Shown here piece after piece: positions 1 to 8,596 of a DNA stretch of 64,000 bases. A program made the translations under genes and the position numbers. Numbering within the stretch: position 1 is the first letter of the stretch; each line of letters opens with the position of its first letter. The DNA comes from Alicyclobacillus suci (GTDB lineage: Bacteria > Bacillota > Bacilli > Alicyclobacillales > Alicyclobacillaceae), in contig NZ_JAFMTW010000016.1 in assembly GCF_017329615.1 (NCBI RefSeq), positions 1-64,000 on the forward strand. The letters are read 5' to 3'. The notes under the pieces are model-generated. The model worked only from the letters and a program-made list of their open reading frames with translations, was not told where the DNA came from and made no database searches.

Positions 1-131
1 GAGGGGGGAATTGTGTCCATTGCTCTAGTTCCGTACCATGATTTCGCCGTGTTCGCCAACAAATCCACCAAATACTTGAAAACATGCCCCGGTCAATGAC
101 CTCAATCACCTAATCGTCGAAATCCGGGATT

Positions 132-362
132 ATGTCAGATATTACATCACAGGAATTGCAAGCGAGCGCATATAGTTTATTTTTTGCTATCACGTATGGC
201 GCTTCGGCGGTCTGGCCTCTGATCTTATCGATTGTCGTAAGTCACTTCGGTTTTACCGCATTCTTCATCATTGTAGGTCTTTCTTACCTAGCGGGGGCTG
301 TCATATATTGGACCGGAAATTGGAAGCCGTCTGTATCGTCTAGTCAGAATGTAGTTTCCTAA
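132..362 (+). pseudogene. C-terminal remnant of an MFS transporter
   Basis: The 76-residue frame encodes two hydrophobic segments preceded by the loop sequence SDITSQELQASAYSLFFA. That loop resembles the one before the last two helices of many major facilitator permeases. The frame is closed upstream by a stop at 111-113 and the ATG has no ribosome site, so a complete 12-helix protein cannot be read. Another open stretch at 1-96 ends in a stop and does not join it. I read it as the tail of a decayed or frameshifted permease whose front lies before the window. It sits just upstream of the class II aldolase. Confidence 0.55.
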
Positions 363-396
363 TATTCAGGGTGTAATCAAAATGGGGGAGTAATCC

Positions 397-1086
397 ATGA
401 ATCTACGAATGAAATTGGCTGAAACCGTGCGGTTGTTTGAGGCGATGCATCTATTTGACATGAATGGGCACGTCAGTGTGCGGCTCAAGGATGGTTTCCT
501 AACGCATGGTCAGCAGGCTTCTAGGGCCGCGCTGACGGTCAATGACGTGATAGAAGTAGACTGGGATGGCGTTTTAAAAGAAGGACAACAGGAACCACCA
601 AATGAAATTTATTTGCACTCAGAAATTTACCGTGCCAGAAAGGACGTTCAAGCTATCGCACATTTTCATGGCCACTGGATCAATATGCTGAGTGTGGCCG
701 GGGTGAAATTTGTCCCGGTTAGTTCGGTCGCTTGTGGCCTAGGCAAAGATATCCCGATATATTCTATGCCCGATTCCATTAGCACGGCCGCGCGAGGGCG
801 AGAAGTGGCAGCGTGTCTTGGTACTCAAAAAATTCTCATCCTCCGGGCACATGGTGCGATTGTTACCGGAAGCACACTCGAGGAAGTGCTCGTGGCAGCG
901 AAGTACTTGGAAATCAATGCTCAGCGTCAAGTATTTGCCCAACTTCTGACGCCTGGAACGAGGTTGGCCGATGATGAGATAGAGAGAATCGGAAAATCCC
1001 TCTGGACGCAGAAGAACATTAAAAAGAGTTGGACCTATTACTATGAAAAGGCGAAGCGGGATGGCCATTTTTATGGGGTGATTTAG
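397..1086 (+). CDS. Class II aldolase/adducin family protein
   Basis: A 229-residue soluble protein of the class II aldolase/adducin fold. Family members use a Zn ion held by three histidines to cleave or epimerise sugar phosphates or to decarboxylate hydroxy acids. The paired His ligands are seen in AHFHGHW and the third in RAHGAI. The acidic residue of the active site is probably the Glu in PNEIYLHSEIYRAR. The length is normal (about 210-260). The start is supported by GGGGGAG seven bases upstream. It stands alone before a convergent LysR gene. The substrate is not predictable; neighbours suggest hydroxy-acid or lactone catabolism. Family assignment is firm, function is not. Confidence 0.85.
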   Translation: MNLRMKLAETVRLFEAMHLFDMNGHVSVRLKDGFLTHGQQASRAALTVNDVIEVDWDGVLKEGQQEPPNEIYLHSEIYRARKDVQAIAHFHGHWINMLSVAGVKFVPVSSVACGLGKDIPIYSMPDSISTAARGREVAACLGTQKILILRAHGAIVTGSTLEEVLVAAKYLEINAQRQVFAQLLTPGTRLADDEIERIGKSLWTQKNIKKSWTYYYEKAKRDGHFYGVI

Positions 1087-1187
1087 AGGAAGTTTGACGA
1101 TGCTTGGGATGTTTTACTAGCGTTCTTTTTCAACTCCGTTTATCTTTGGCATAGAGGATTTCGCTTTCTAAAATTTCTAGTAAAAAG

Positions 1188-1220
1188 AGCCGTCCCAATG
1201 GTGGACGCCCTGGGACGGCT
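1188..1220. terminator. Hairpin terminator between convergent genes
   Basis: Perfect 10-bp arms AGCCGTCCCA (1188-1197) and TGGGACGGCT (1211-1220) around a 13-base loop. The five As at 1182-1186 make a U-run for minus-strand transcripts, so it best serves the LysR gene, and may also stop the aldolase transcript. Confidence 0.8.
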
Positions 1221-1262
1221 TTGCATGCATGGAGTTCCTCGTACCTATGCATCTCCGTCATC

Positions 1263-2219
1263 CTACCTTTGGTAGCTTGACGAGGAGTCATTTGGGTTTT
1301 TAACCGCAGAATGTGGCCCGTGCCCCTTTCGATTATCCCGTTCTATAAACTCCGGTACTGATACAATGAGAAATTCAATAAAAGTGCGTACCGATAAGTA
1401 AGATAGTGCTTCGTTGGTACTGTATATCCACGTTTCGCGTCGAAGAGGTTGATGATTATGGTCGTATAGTGGCCTGCAATGCAGATCCGGTTCGGACGCC
1501 AAAAGCAGTCCTGTCAGTATTGCGTAGCCTAATCCTGCACGAACCAACTCTTTACAGGTTTCTGCTGAGTCTACCTCCATTGATATGGTAGGTGGAACTT
1601 GAAAATGTGTAGACCACCATTGATTGATAAGCATTTGCAGAGAGGGATTGGTAATATAATTGATTCGGGCGAGCGATGGTAAATCTGTGAGTTCAACGGG
1701 TGAATTGGAGACTAGGTAAAGGTTTTCTGTCGATAACAAATGTTGATATGCGTTAGGGCCGATATTTTCTCTTAGTAGAGCAATATGAATTTCCCCGTGA
1801 GACAACAGGTTGGCGATTTTTGAAGTGAATCCAGTCACCAGTTTGACGTCGACGCTTGGATGATGGGCGAGAAAGGTGGACAGGATGTCTGGTAGTAGGT
1901 ATTTCGCTACAGCGTCTGAAGATCCGATGCGGATAGTCCCTTTAATTTGTCCCTCCATCGTGAAGATACTTTCACGAGTTCGTCGCAATTCCTGAGTCAT
2001 GTGTTTAGCATATTGAATGGCTTGTTCCCCTTGGGGCGTGATTTGAATACCTTGGTTGTTCCGGATAAAGAGTTTTGCGCCAAAGAATTTTTCAATTTTA
2101 TTAATACGGTAGGTTAAGGCTGGCTGTGAGATAAACAATGCCTCAGATAATTTCGAAATACTTCGTTTTCCATCGATTTCGCACAGAATTTCCCAATCTC
2201 GTTCATCCACTTTCCCCAC
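1263..2219 (-). CDS. LysR family transcriptional regulator
   Basis: A 318-residue LysR-type regulator. The N-terminal winged helix (about residues 5-65) contains the recognition helix region LSEALFISQPALTYRINKIE, followed by a linker helix and a two-lobed ligand-binding domain starting near GTIRIGSSDAVAKYLLP. The C-terminal 20 residues are polar and rich in Ser, an extension beyond the usual 295-300. It is divergent from the dehydrogenase-permease set that starts at 2377, the usual arrangement for a LysR activator and its target, with a candidate site in the gap. The effector is unknown; a lactone, hydroxy acid or semialdehyde would fit the neighbours. Confidence 0.9.
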   Translation of the reverse strand: MGKVDERDWEILCEIDGKRSISKLSEALFISQPALTYRINKIEKFFGAKLFIRNNQGIQITPQGEQAIQYAKHMTQELRRTRESIFTMEGQIKGTIRIGSSDAVAKYLLPDILSTFLAHHPSVDVKLVTGFTSKIANLLSHGEIHIALLRENIGPNAYQHLLSTENLYLVSNSPVELTDLPSLARINYITNPSLQMLINQWWSTHFQVPPTISMEVDSAETCKELVRAGLGYAILTGLLLASEPDLHCRPLYDHNHQPLRRETWIYSTNEALSYLSVRTFIEFLIVSVPEFIERDNRKGHGPHSAVKNPNDSSSSYQR

Positions 2220-2270
2220 TCCTATCTAAACGCCCTGTAACTTTGCGTTCAATTTATTTTATAACGAGTG

Positions 2271-2314
2271 ATAGCAATATTGTATTTTATCTTATAACAA
2301 GGTGCTCCTATAAT
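2271..2314. promoter_or_regulatory. Candidate LysR site and -10 element in divergent promoter region
   Basis: The AT-rich gap between the LysR gene and the 2377 set holds ATAGCAATATTGTAT (2271-2285), which has dyad symmetry and fits T-N11-A. A TATAAT -10 (2309-2314) lies downstream without a good -35, as expected for an activated promoter. The binding role is inferred. Confidence 0.4.
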
Positions 2315-2376
2315 CTGAATGAAAGCACTTACTTCGAGGCTCTATTTTAAGCATATGTCAAAGGAGACTTTCATCT

Positions 2377-3255
2377 ATGACACTTACATTAGGAGTCGTC
2401 GGTCTAGGAAGAATGGGCAATGTCATCGCGCGGCGGTTGAACAGAAAATATCATGTCATCGGTTATGATGTTCAACCAGAGCAACGATACCGCCTACGTG
2501 AGAAGGGCATTGACGTTCGGGACGTGTTAGAGGATTTGGCTGCGGATGTCGATATGGTGATTCTGTCGCTTCCGAGACCTGATATCTCTTTAGATGTTGT
2601 TCGAAGTATTGCTCCGTGTCTTCGTCGAGGCATTAGCATTGTCGAAACCAGTACGGTTTTGCCCACAGACGTCCAGCGTTTGCACGATGTTTGTGCACCT
2701 TACGGTATACGTGTGATGGATGCAGCGATTTTAGGAGGTATATCGCATGTTGAGGAAGGGGCAGCAACGTTGCTCGTGGGAGATCTGGGTAGTGACGAAG
2801 ATGCTGCACGAAATGTACTGAGGGAACTCTCAAGCGATATTCGACCGATGGGGACGTTAGGCTCTGGTATGGCTGGTAAGGTGATTAATAACGCGGTTGC
2901 CCATTCGGTTATGGTACTAATTGTCGAGGCAGCCGCGCTGGGGATTAAGTTAGGTATGACAAAACAAGCGGTTTATGAACTGTTGCGTGGGGAGACAGCA
3001 TTATCTCGTCCACTTACTCACCGCTTTTACGAGCGAATTATGCACGGGGATTATTCTGGCGGTATGTCTACGGACAATGCGAGGAAAGACTCAACATTGG
3101 CGATAAAGCTTGCACAGGATATTGGGGTACCACTGTTTTCCATTCAATCCACACACACTGTCTACGAAATTGCCGCGCAAGAAGAATTAGCCAACCTTGA
3201 TTACGCGTCGATTGCAACGCTGTGGGAAAAATGGGCGGGCATCAAATTTGTCTGA
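2377..3255 (+). CDS. Beta-hydroxyacid dehydrogenase (3-hydroxyisobutyrate dehydrogenase family)
   Basis: A 292-residue NAD(P)-dependent dehydrogenase. The Rossmann motif GVVGLGRMG sits at the N-terminus. The substrate signature near residue 115 is DAAILGGISHVEEGAATLLVGD, and the catalytic Lys is in GSGMAGKVINNAV, all typical of the 6-phosphogluconate/3-hydroxyisobutyrate dehydrogenase family. The family oxidises hydroxy acids such as 3-hydroxyisobutyrate, tartronate or 4-hydroxybutyrate to the semialdehyde. AAAGGAG precedes the ATG. It is followed 27 bases on by an aldehyde dehydrogenase that could oxidise the semialdehyde, and it opens the set regulated by the divergent LysR gene. The exact hydroxy acid is not known. 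Confidence 0.85.
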   Translation: MTLTLGVVGLGRMGNVIARRLNRKYHVIGYDVQPEQRYRLREKGIDVRDVLEDLAADVDMVILSLPRPDISLDVVRSIAPCLRRGISIVETSTVLPTDVQRLHDVCAPYGIRVMDAAILGGISHVEEGAATLLVGDLGSDEDAARNVLRELSSDIRPMGTLGSGMAGKVINNAVAHSVMVLIVEAAALGIKLGMTKQAVYELLRGETALSRPLTHRFYERIMHGDYSGGMSTDNARKDSTLAIKLAQDIGVPLFSIQSTHTVYEIAAQEELANLDYASIATLWEKWAGIKFV

Positions 3256-3282
3256 AATATCGTTCGGAATGAGGTGCAGACA

Positions 3283-4767
3283 TTGAGAGAATTACAAATG
3301 TTAATTGATGGACAATGGGTCGCGAGTTCAACGGGTAAGAAGATGGAAACGATTAATCCGTTTACTCGACGCCCATGGGCAACCGTTCCCTATGCAAGTG
3401 TTGAGGACGTTGATTCGGCGATTAACGCAGCACGTCGTGCCTTTGAGGACACTTGGCGAAATACACCTGGAGTTGAGCGAGCAAAGCTACTATTTAAATT
3501 GGCGGAGTTATTGGATGAAAATGCAGAATGCCTAGCTCATATAGAATCTCTGGATAATGGGAAAATCATCCGCGAAACGAAGAGTCAAATGCATTTTTCG
3601 GCTAGGATGTATCGTTTTTACGCGGGGGCCGCAGACAAATTATTTGGAGAATCTATTCCAATGGATAACCCTAATTTGCTTGATTATACAATTCGTGAAC
3701 CGTTTGGGGTTGTAGCATTAATTACGGCTTGGAATTCACCTATTCAATTGCTGGCCAACAAGCTTGGACCGGCACTTGCTGCAGGAAATTGTGTGGTAAT
3801 TAAGCCTTCGGAACACGCATCGGCATCCACGTTGGAATTTGGGAAATTGATTTTGGAAGCCGGATTTCCAGCGGGAGTGGTGAACATGATTACGGGTGAT
3901 GGGACAGTCGGAGCGCATCTCACCTGTTCTGGTAGGATTGACAAAATTAGTCTTACTGGTGGCGGACATACGGCTCGACATATTGGTAGAAATGCAATTG
4001 AGCATTTTGTCCCCTTGACGCTGGAATTGGGCGGAAAGTCGCCCAATATTATCTTTGCTGACGCGGATTTGAATCGGGCAGTTGTAGGTGCCATGGCGGG
4101 CATCTTTGCGTCTAGTGGTCAGACCTGCATTGCCGGCTCCAGATTACTCGTGGAGCGGCCTGTCTATCATCAGGTATGTGAGGCGCTCGTGGAAAGGGTC
4201 GGGGCAATTAAGTTGGGGAACCCACTCGATCCAAAGACGGACATGGGACCGGTCTCTAATGAGCAACAATATCAAAGGATACTCGAATTTATTGAAAGAG
4301 TTGAATTGCAGGGGGCACGCATTTTGGTCGGTGGCAAGGAAGGGGTAGGGATAGATTTGGTACCGACCGATGGCTATTTCGTGCCGCCTACAGTTGTGGC
4401 AGATGTATCGAATACAATGCCAATTGCTCGTGAAGAAATTTTCGGGCCAATTTTGAGTGTCATTCCATTTGACGGAGAAGAAGAGGCTGTAGAGATTGCG
4501 AACGATTCGGATTACGGGTTGGCATCGGGGGTGTGGACCACCAGCCTCTCGCGTGCTCATCGGGTTGCCAGGCAATTGCAAGCGGGCACTGTTTGGGTCA
4601 ACACGTATAGGACGAGTGGTGCACAGGCACCTTTTGGAGGTACAAAACAAAGTGGCTACGGTCGTGAGCGGGGTATACACGCCCTTCAGGAGTACACCCG
4701 GGTTAAGAATGTGATGATAGACCTCTCGGATGAAGCGAGAGACCCGTTCTCTATACGCGTTTTATGA
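3283..4767 (+). CDS. NAD(P)-dependent aldehyde dehydrogenase
   Basis: A protein of about 494 residues in the aldehyde dehydrogenase superfamily, oxidising an aldehyde to the acid. Seen: the ITAWNSP cofactor segment, the VIKPSEHAS loop, the catalytic Glu in LTLELGGKSPN, the catalytic Cys in SSGQTCIAGSR, and the C-terminal EEIFGPILS. A GTG at 3274 is in frame, but GAGGTG (3271-3276) is an excellent ribosome site for the TTG at 3283, so I chose TTG. It follows the hydroxyacid dehydrogenase closely and precedes a permease. Together they suggest hydroxy acid to semialdehyde to carboxylate. A betaine- or 5-carboxymethyl-2-hydroxymuconate-type substrate cannot be excluded. Confidence 0.88.
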   Translation: MRELQMLIDGQWVASSTGKKMETINPFTRRPWATVPYASVEDVDSAINAARRAFEDTWRNTPGVERAKLLFKLAELLDENAECLAHIESLDNGKIIRETKSQMHFSARMYRFYAGAADKLFGESIPMDNPNLLDYTIREPFGVVALITAWNSPIQLLANKLGPALAAGNCVVIKPSEHASASTLEFGKLILEAGFPAGVVNMITGDGTVGAHLTCSGRIDKISLTGGGHTARHIGRNAIEHFVPLTLELGGKSPNIIFADADLNRAVVGAMAGIFASSGQTCIAGSRLLVERPVYHQVCEALVERVGAIKLGNPLDPKTDMGPVSNEQQYQRILEFIERVELQGARILVGGKEGVGIDLVPTDGYFVPPTVVADVSNTMPIAREEIFGPILSVIPFDGEEEAVEIANDSDYGLASGVWTTSLSRAHRVARQLQAGTVWVNTYRTSGAQAPFGGTKQSGYGRERGIHALQEYTRVKNVMIDLSDEARDPFSIRVL

Positions 4768-4791
4768 TATGAGCTGAAAAGGGGTGTTAAA

Positions 4792-6096
4792 ATGAAGGCG
4801 TACAGCGTTGAGGAAAGCGCCATCAGGAAAGTGAAGATATACATCTTGCCGTTTGTGTTTCTGCTTTACGTTGTTTCTTATATCGACCGTGCAAATGTTG
4901 GGTACGCCGCTTTGACAATGAATAAAGCGCTGGGCATATCAAGTCAGGCGTTTGGCTTACTTAGTGGAATCTTTTTTATCGGTTACTTTTTGTTCGAGGT
5001 TCCGAGCAATATGTTAATGCGTAAAGTGGGTGCTAAAAAATGGATTGCGCGTATTCTCATAAGCTGGGGGATTATTGATCTTCTTACGACCTGGGCACAA
5101 AATACTACTCATATTTTTGTGATACGATTTTTGCTTGGCGTAGCCGAAGCAGGTTTGTTTCCGGGTATCATCTTGTATTTGACATACTGGTTTCCCGCTA
5201 AAGAACAAGCACGTGCTTTTGCCATTTTTATGTTAGCCATTCCCGCTTCCAATATCATCAGCGCACCTGTGTCAACATGGGTTATGAGTCATGTGCACTG
5301 GTTTGGCTTGGCGGGCTGGCGGTGGATGTTTTTTATAGAGGCCATTCCCGCCATTTTACTAGGCGTTATCACGCTGTTTTTTCTTGTGGATAATCCTGAT
5401 AAGGCAAAATGGTTGTCCAGAGAGGAACGGCAGTGGTTAATTGACAAATTGAATCGTGAGGATGCTGTCAAGCCTGTTCAAGCACATAGGAGACTAGAAG
5501 TTTTCAGGCAACCAAGCCTTTGGCGTTTCTCGGTAATTTACTTGTCTGTGACAATGGGATCCTATTCAGTGAGTCTATGGCTCCCGACGATTGTCAGTTC
5601 CTTTTCGAAGATCTTGACTCCGTTTGAGGTTGGATTAATCACGATGATCCCGTATATCATCGGTGGCGTGAGCATGATTTTATGGTCTCGGCATTCCGAT
5701 AGGACTGATGAGCGCCGTGTTCATACGTGGTTGCCATCATTGGTTGGGGTGGTAGGGCTCTTTATTTGTGGATACGGTCACAATCCTGTCATTATGATTA
5801 TCGGCATGACGCTGACCGTCATGGGCATCTACTGTTTCTTTGGCCCTTTTTGGGCGCTACCTGCGGAGTATTTGAACAAGGACACTTCTGCTGCTGGTTT
5901 GGCAACCATTAATTCCATAGGTAACATTGGAGGTTTTGTCGGCCCTTATGTAATCGGTTACCTAAAAGGGGCGACGGGGAATGTCAATGCCGGATTGTAT
6001 TTCCTGTGTGGGGGATTTATTTTGGGCCTATTGCTACTTCTGTCAATCAGAAAGAAACGAGACAGCGGTCAGTCTACTTTGAGAGCGGAATCGTGA
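4792..6096 (+). CDS. MFS permease, anion:cation symporter (ACS) family
   Basis: A 434-residue, 12-helix major facilitator. YIDRANVGYAAL at the end of helix 1 is the hallmark of the ACS family (tartrate, phthalate, 4-hydroxyphenylacetate, glucarate carriers). The central loop contains DNPDKAKWLSREERQWL, also typical. Members import organic anions with protons across the cytoplasmic membrane. A GGGG site precedes the ATG. It lies 24 bases after the aldehyde dehydrogenase, so it is probably the uptake system for the substrate of this set. The solute cannot be named from sequence. Confidence 0.87.
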   Translation: MKAYSVEESAIRKVKIYILPFVFLLYVVSYIDRANVGYAALTMNKALGISSQAFGLLSGIFFIGYFLFEVPSNMLMRKVGAKKWIARILISWGIIDLLTTWAQNTTHIFVIRFLLGVAEAGLFPGIILYLTYWFPAKEQARAFAIFMLAIPASNIISAPVSTWVMSHVHWFGLAGWRWMFFIEAIPAILLGVITLFFLVDNPDKAKWLSREERQWLIDKLNREDAVKPVQAHRRLEVFRQPSLWRFSVIYLSVTMGSYSVSLWLPTIVSSFSKILTPFEVGLITMIPYIIGGVSMILWSRHSDRTDERRVHTWLPSLVGVVGLFICGYGHNPVIMIIGMTLTVMGIYCFFGPFWALPAEYLNKDTSAAGLATINSIGNIGGFVGPYVIGYLKGATGNVNAGLYFLCGGFILGLLLLLSIRKKRDSGQSTLRAES

Positions 6097-6181
6097 ACTG
6101 TACTGTGTTGTAGTTTGTTCTCTGTAGCGTTTGAGCATGTATTTATAGCATGCATTTGTAGATTGAGAGAGGGATGTTTTC

Positions 6182-6955
6182 ATGTCTAGAGACTTTCCAA
6201 TTATCATACCTTTATTGGTAGGGGTTTTAACGATTGAGAAGTCGAATTTTGTGTACAGTCGATATCAAGGGACAAAAATTGAGGCGCCATGTATTATGTT
6301 TGTCATTGATGTGGGGGGAAAGAAAATCGTTGTAGATACGGGGCCTTGCGATTCGGAGAAAGCGGCGAAGTATCATGGCCCACTGCGTCGGGACCCGAGC
6401 ATGCATCCGGAAAGCGCACTTCAGAGTATTGGCATAAATTCTGATGACGTGGAGTTTGTGATATTGAGTCATCTACATTGGGATCACTGCAGTAATTGCA
6501 AAATGTTCAAAAATGCCACATTTATCGTGCAAGAAACAGAGCTACAGTACGCTGTGACGCCAAATGAAGTGCAAAAGGCACAATACGAAATGGGTTTCCC
6601 AGGTGTCATTCCACCATGGGTAGAAGTTTTACCGCAAATTTCTACGGTGTCAGGCGATGTGCATGACTTTCAGAAAGGTGTGCATCTGATTACGCTACCA
6701 GGGCACACCCCGGGTCTCATGGGTGTTGCTGTTGAAACACAGAAACAACTTTATATTCTTGCGAGTGATTGTGTTCCACTTGTTGAAAATTGGATGGGCG
6801 ACAATCGACTGAGCCACATTCCTAACGGTTTGCACATCGACCTCGCTGCATATGAAAATTCGTTTAAAAAGTTAGAGAAGCTCGGGGGAACCGTCTTGGC
6901 AGCACATGATTTTGAAACCCTCAAGCATTCGGTCTATCCGTTTGCGTCTCGTTGA
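6182..6955 (+). CDS. Metallo-beta-lactamase-fold hydrolase, AHL/gamma-lactone lactonase-like
   Basis: A 257-residue metallo-beta-lactamase-fold hydrolase. The dinuclear zinc motif is LSHLHWDHCSN, the later His is in PGHTPG, the bridging Asp in ILASDCVP, and the last His in AAHDFE. This ligand set and size match N-acyl-homoserine-lactonase and gamma-butyrolactonase enzymes (AiiA, BlcC/AttM), which open lactone rings. There is no signal peptide, so it is cytoplasmic. GAGAGAGGGA precedes the ATG. It closes the LysR-flanked set with hydroxyacid and aldehyde dehydrogenases, an arrangement like the blcABC gamma-butyrolactone pathway. Quorum quenching is an alternative role. Confidence 0.8.
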   Translation: MSRDFPIIIPLLVGVLTIEKSNFVYSRYQGTKIEAPCIMFVIDVGGKKIVVDTGPCDSEKAAKYHGPLRRDPSMHPESALQSIGINSDDVEFVILSHLHWDHCSNCKMFKNATFIVQETELQYAVTPNEVQKAQYEMGFPGVIPPWVEVLPQISTVSGDVHDFQKGVHLITLPGHTPGLMGVAVETQKQLYILASDCVPLVENWMGDNRLSHIPNGLHIDLAAYENSFKKLEKLGGTVLAAHDFETLKHSVYPFASR

Positions 6956-7081
6956 TAGCGTTAGTTTTAGCCATTAGTCGCTGTCCGTGTGATGTATAAC
7001 GCGGGGAGGCGAATCTGCTATAGGCGACCGTACGAGGCAATCCGCGTTTGTCTGCATATGGTTTGGTTAGGGAGGGGGACT

Positions 7082-7342
7082 ATGTGCGACAAGAGAGTGA
7101 ATTTGCGGGTTGAACGGCGGCGCGAGTTATCGGGTACGGATTATATGCACTATTTGAATCTGGAAGATAAAGAGTACATTCGTATCTGGCGTGGCGAAGT
7201 TTGGTGTATACGAATGACAGGGGACGGAATTGATGTCGTTGAGTTGAATAAGCCCTTCAAGGTGACGACGACTAACACTCGCTTCTGCGGGTGTTTTTAT
7301 TTTGGCTGTACGAAATCTGTGAGATTGGGACAAGGCGATTAG
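7082..7342 (+). CDS. Small hypothetical ORF, doubtful 3' end
   Basis: An 86-residue frame with a strong AGGGAGGGGG ribosome site before ATG 7082. The first 60 residues are hydrophilic and protein-like (LNLEDKEYIRIWRGEVWCIR). The frame then runs through an intrinsic terminator at 7275-7303, which a real gene should not do. In another frame a TAA occurs at 7273, right before that hairpin, so a frameshift in a once-shorter gene is possible. No family was recognised. It lies between the lactonase and the molybdate-type regulator. Confidence 0.3.
   Translation: MCDKRVNLRVERRRELSGTDYMHYLNLEDKEYIRIWRGEVWCIRMTGDGIDVVELNKPFKVTTTNTRFCGCFYFGCTKSVRLGQGD
7275..7303 (+). terminator. Rho-independent terminator
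   Basis: Stem ACACTCGC (7275-7282) and GCGGGTGT (7287-7294), one wobble pair and a four-base loop, followed by TTTTATTTT. It separates the lactonase-side transcript from the molybdate-type locus. Confidence 0.75.
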
Positions 7343-7357
7343 GTTTGACAAGTATAA

Positions 7358-7387
7358 TTGACATCGTAGACAAATAAACATTACAAT
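7358..7387 (+). promoter_or_regulatory. Sigma-A-type promoter of the Mo/W locus
   Basis: TTGACA (7358-7363), an 18-base spacer and TACAAT (7382-7387) stand just upstream of the regulator at 7411. A transcript would start near 7394, leaving a short leader containing the GGGAGGCG ribosome site. Confidence 0.65.
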
Positions 7388-7410
7388 CGTCGGGACGGGA
7401 GGCGAAATCC

Positions 7411-8523
7411 ATGTTGGAGAACCAACTGCGCGCATTGCGAAATCGTGCACATCTGTCGCAGGCACAATTGGCATCTGCGATTCAGGTCTCTCGCCAGACG
7501 ATTCAAGCGATTGAATCGGGGACGGCGATTCCTAGTACACTGGTTGCGTTACGGCTGGCACGTGTATTCGGTGTGCGCGTTGAAGAAATCTTTCGTGAAC
7601 GCCCTGAGGAGTCGGATAATCGTTCGTTTGTGGGCGATGAAGAACTGGAAGCTGGTGACCGTGTCGTCGTCACGGAGATTGATGGACGGCGTGTTGCGCA
7701 TCGTGCAGTGTTCGAACTTGGGCAGCGCATTCCGTTGGCTACCGAGTCGCATATCGTGGCGAAGCGATTGGGGAAAGACCAGGTAGAGCTCGAGCAGTTT
7801 GATACCGACCAGAGCCGTCCATGGACGATTGTTTCTGGATGTGACCCGGCGCTTGGCCTCCTTGCCAATTACGTGTTTGACTCGAATCGCGACTGTCCGG
7901 TGTATTGGTTGAACGCGGACAATGCTAAAGCGACAAAGTTGTTAGCTGGTGGGGCCATTCAAATTGCTGCAATCCACCAGCCGTCTCGAATGAAAGCATC
8001 GCTTCTGGCGCCGCTTGCCGACGCGAGGTCGTATCATCGCGTTCACCTTGCGGATTGGGAGCTTGGATGGGTTGTCAAGCGATGGAATCCGTGTGGTTTT
8101 ACAGATGCGTCCGATTTAGCATCCGGAAAAATTCGCCTTGTGAATCGTCCTATCGGCGCGGGCGCCCGAACGCTGTTGGATGAACAATTACAGGAAGCCG
8201 GAGTTGAGCCGCAAGCGGTCGCGCAATACTCGTGGACAGTTGCTGGGCACATGCAGGTTGGCATGGCTATTGAGTCTGGGGCAGCGGATGTAGGGATTGC
8301 GATAGCTGGTATCGCGAGTGCGATGCACCTGGATTTTATACCGCTTCAAGAAGAGTGTTGTGATTTGTGGATTCCAACGAGGCTCATGGAACAAAGCGGT
8401 GTGCAACGCTTGCTAGACTGTCTGTCGTCAGATATTTTCCGATGGGATTTGGCTCGTTTCGGCCCCTACGATACAAACCGTACCGGTGTGCTTGAAACTG
8501 TTCCCGATGGCATACACGGGTGA
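7411..8523 (+). CDS. XRE-type HTH regulator with molybdate-binding-protein-like domain
   Basis: A 370-residue cytoplasmic protein. Residues 1-60 form an XRE/Cro-type helix-turn-helix (LSQAQLASAIQVSRQTIQAI). From about residue 130 the sequence matches the periplasmic-binding-protein-like domain found in COG1910-type molybdate-sensing regulators; RPIGAGARTLLDEQL is typical. There is no signal peptide, so this binding domain acts as a sensor and not a transport component. It heads the cluster with an ABC transporter for molybdate or tungstate, which it presumably controls in response to the oxyanion. The architecture is known; the ligand is inferred from context. Confidence 0.82.
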   Translation: MLENQLRALRNRAHLSQAQLASAIQVSRQTIQAIESGTAIPSTLVALRLARVFGVRVEEIFRERPEESDNRSFVGDEELEAGDRVVVTEIDGRRVAHRAVFELGQRIPLATESHIVAKRLGKDQVELEQFDTDQSRPWTIVSGCDPALGLLANYVFDSNRDCPVYWLNADNAKATKLLAGGAIQIAAIHQPSRMKASLLAPLADARSYHRVHLADWELGWVVKRWNPCGFTDASDLASGKIRLVNRPIGAGARTLLDEQLQEAGVEPQAVAQYSWTVAGHMQVGMAIESGAADVGIAIAGIASAMHLDFIPLQEECCDLWIPTRLMEQSGVQRLLDCLSSDIFRWDLARFGPYDTNRTGVLETVPDGIHG

Positions 8524-8596
8524 ACGGACTTCGGTCTATATGATGTGAGAACCTCGTGTTTGCGTCAATTCATATTGAAAGAGGGATTTTGTTCAG

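Noticed and set aside
6960-7080. Possible Moco-type riboswitch before the Mo/W locus
   Set aside because: I could not lay out the conserved stems, and a terminator separates this segment from the transporter transcript.
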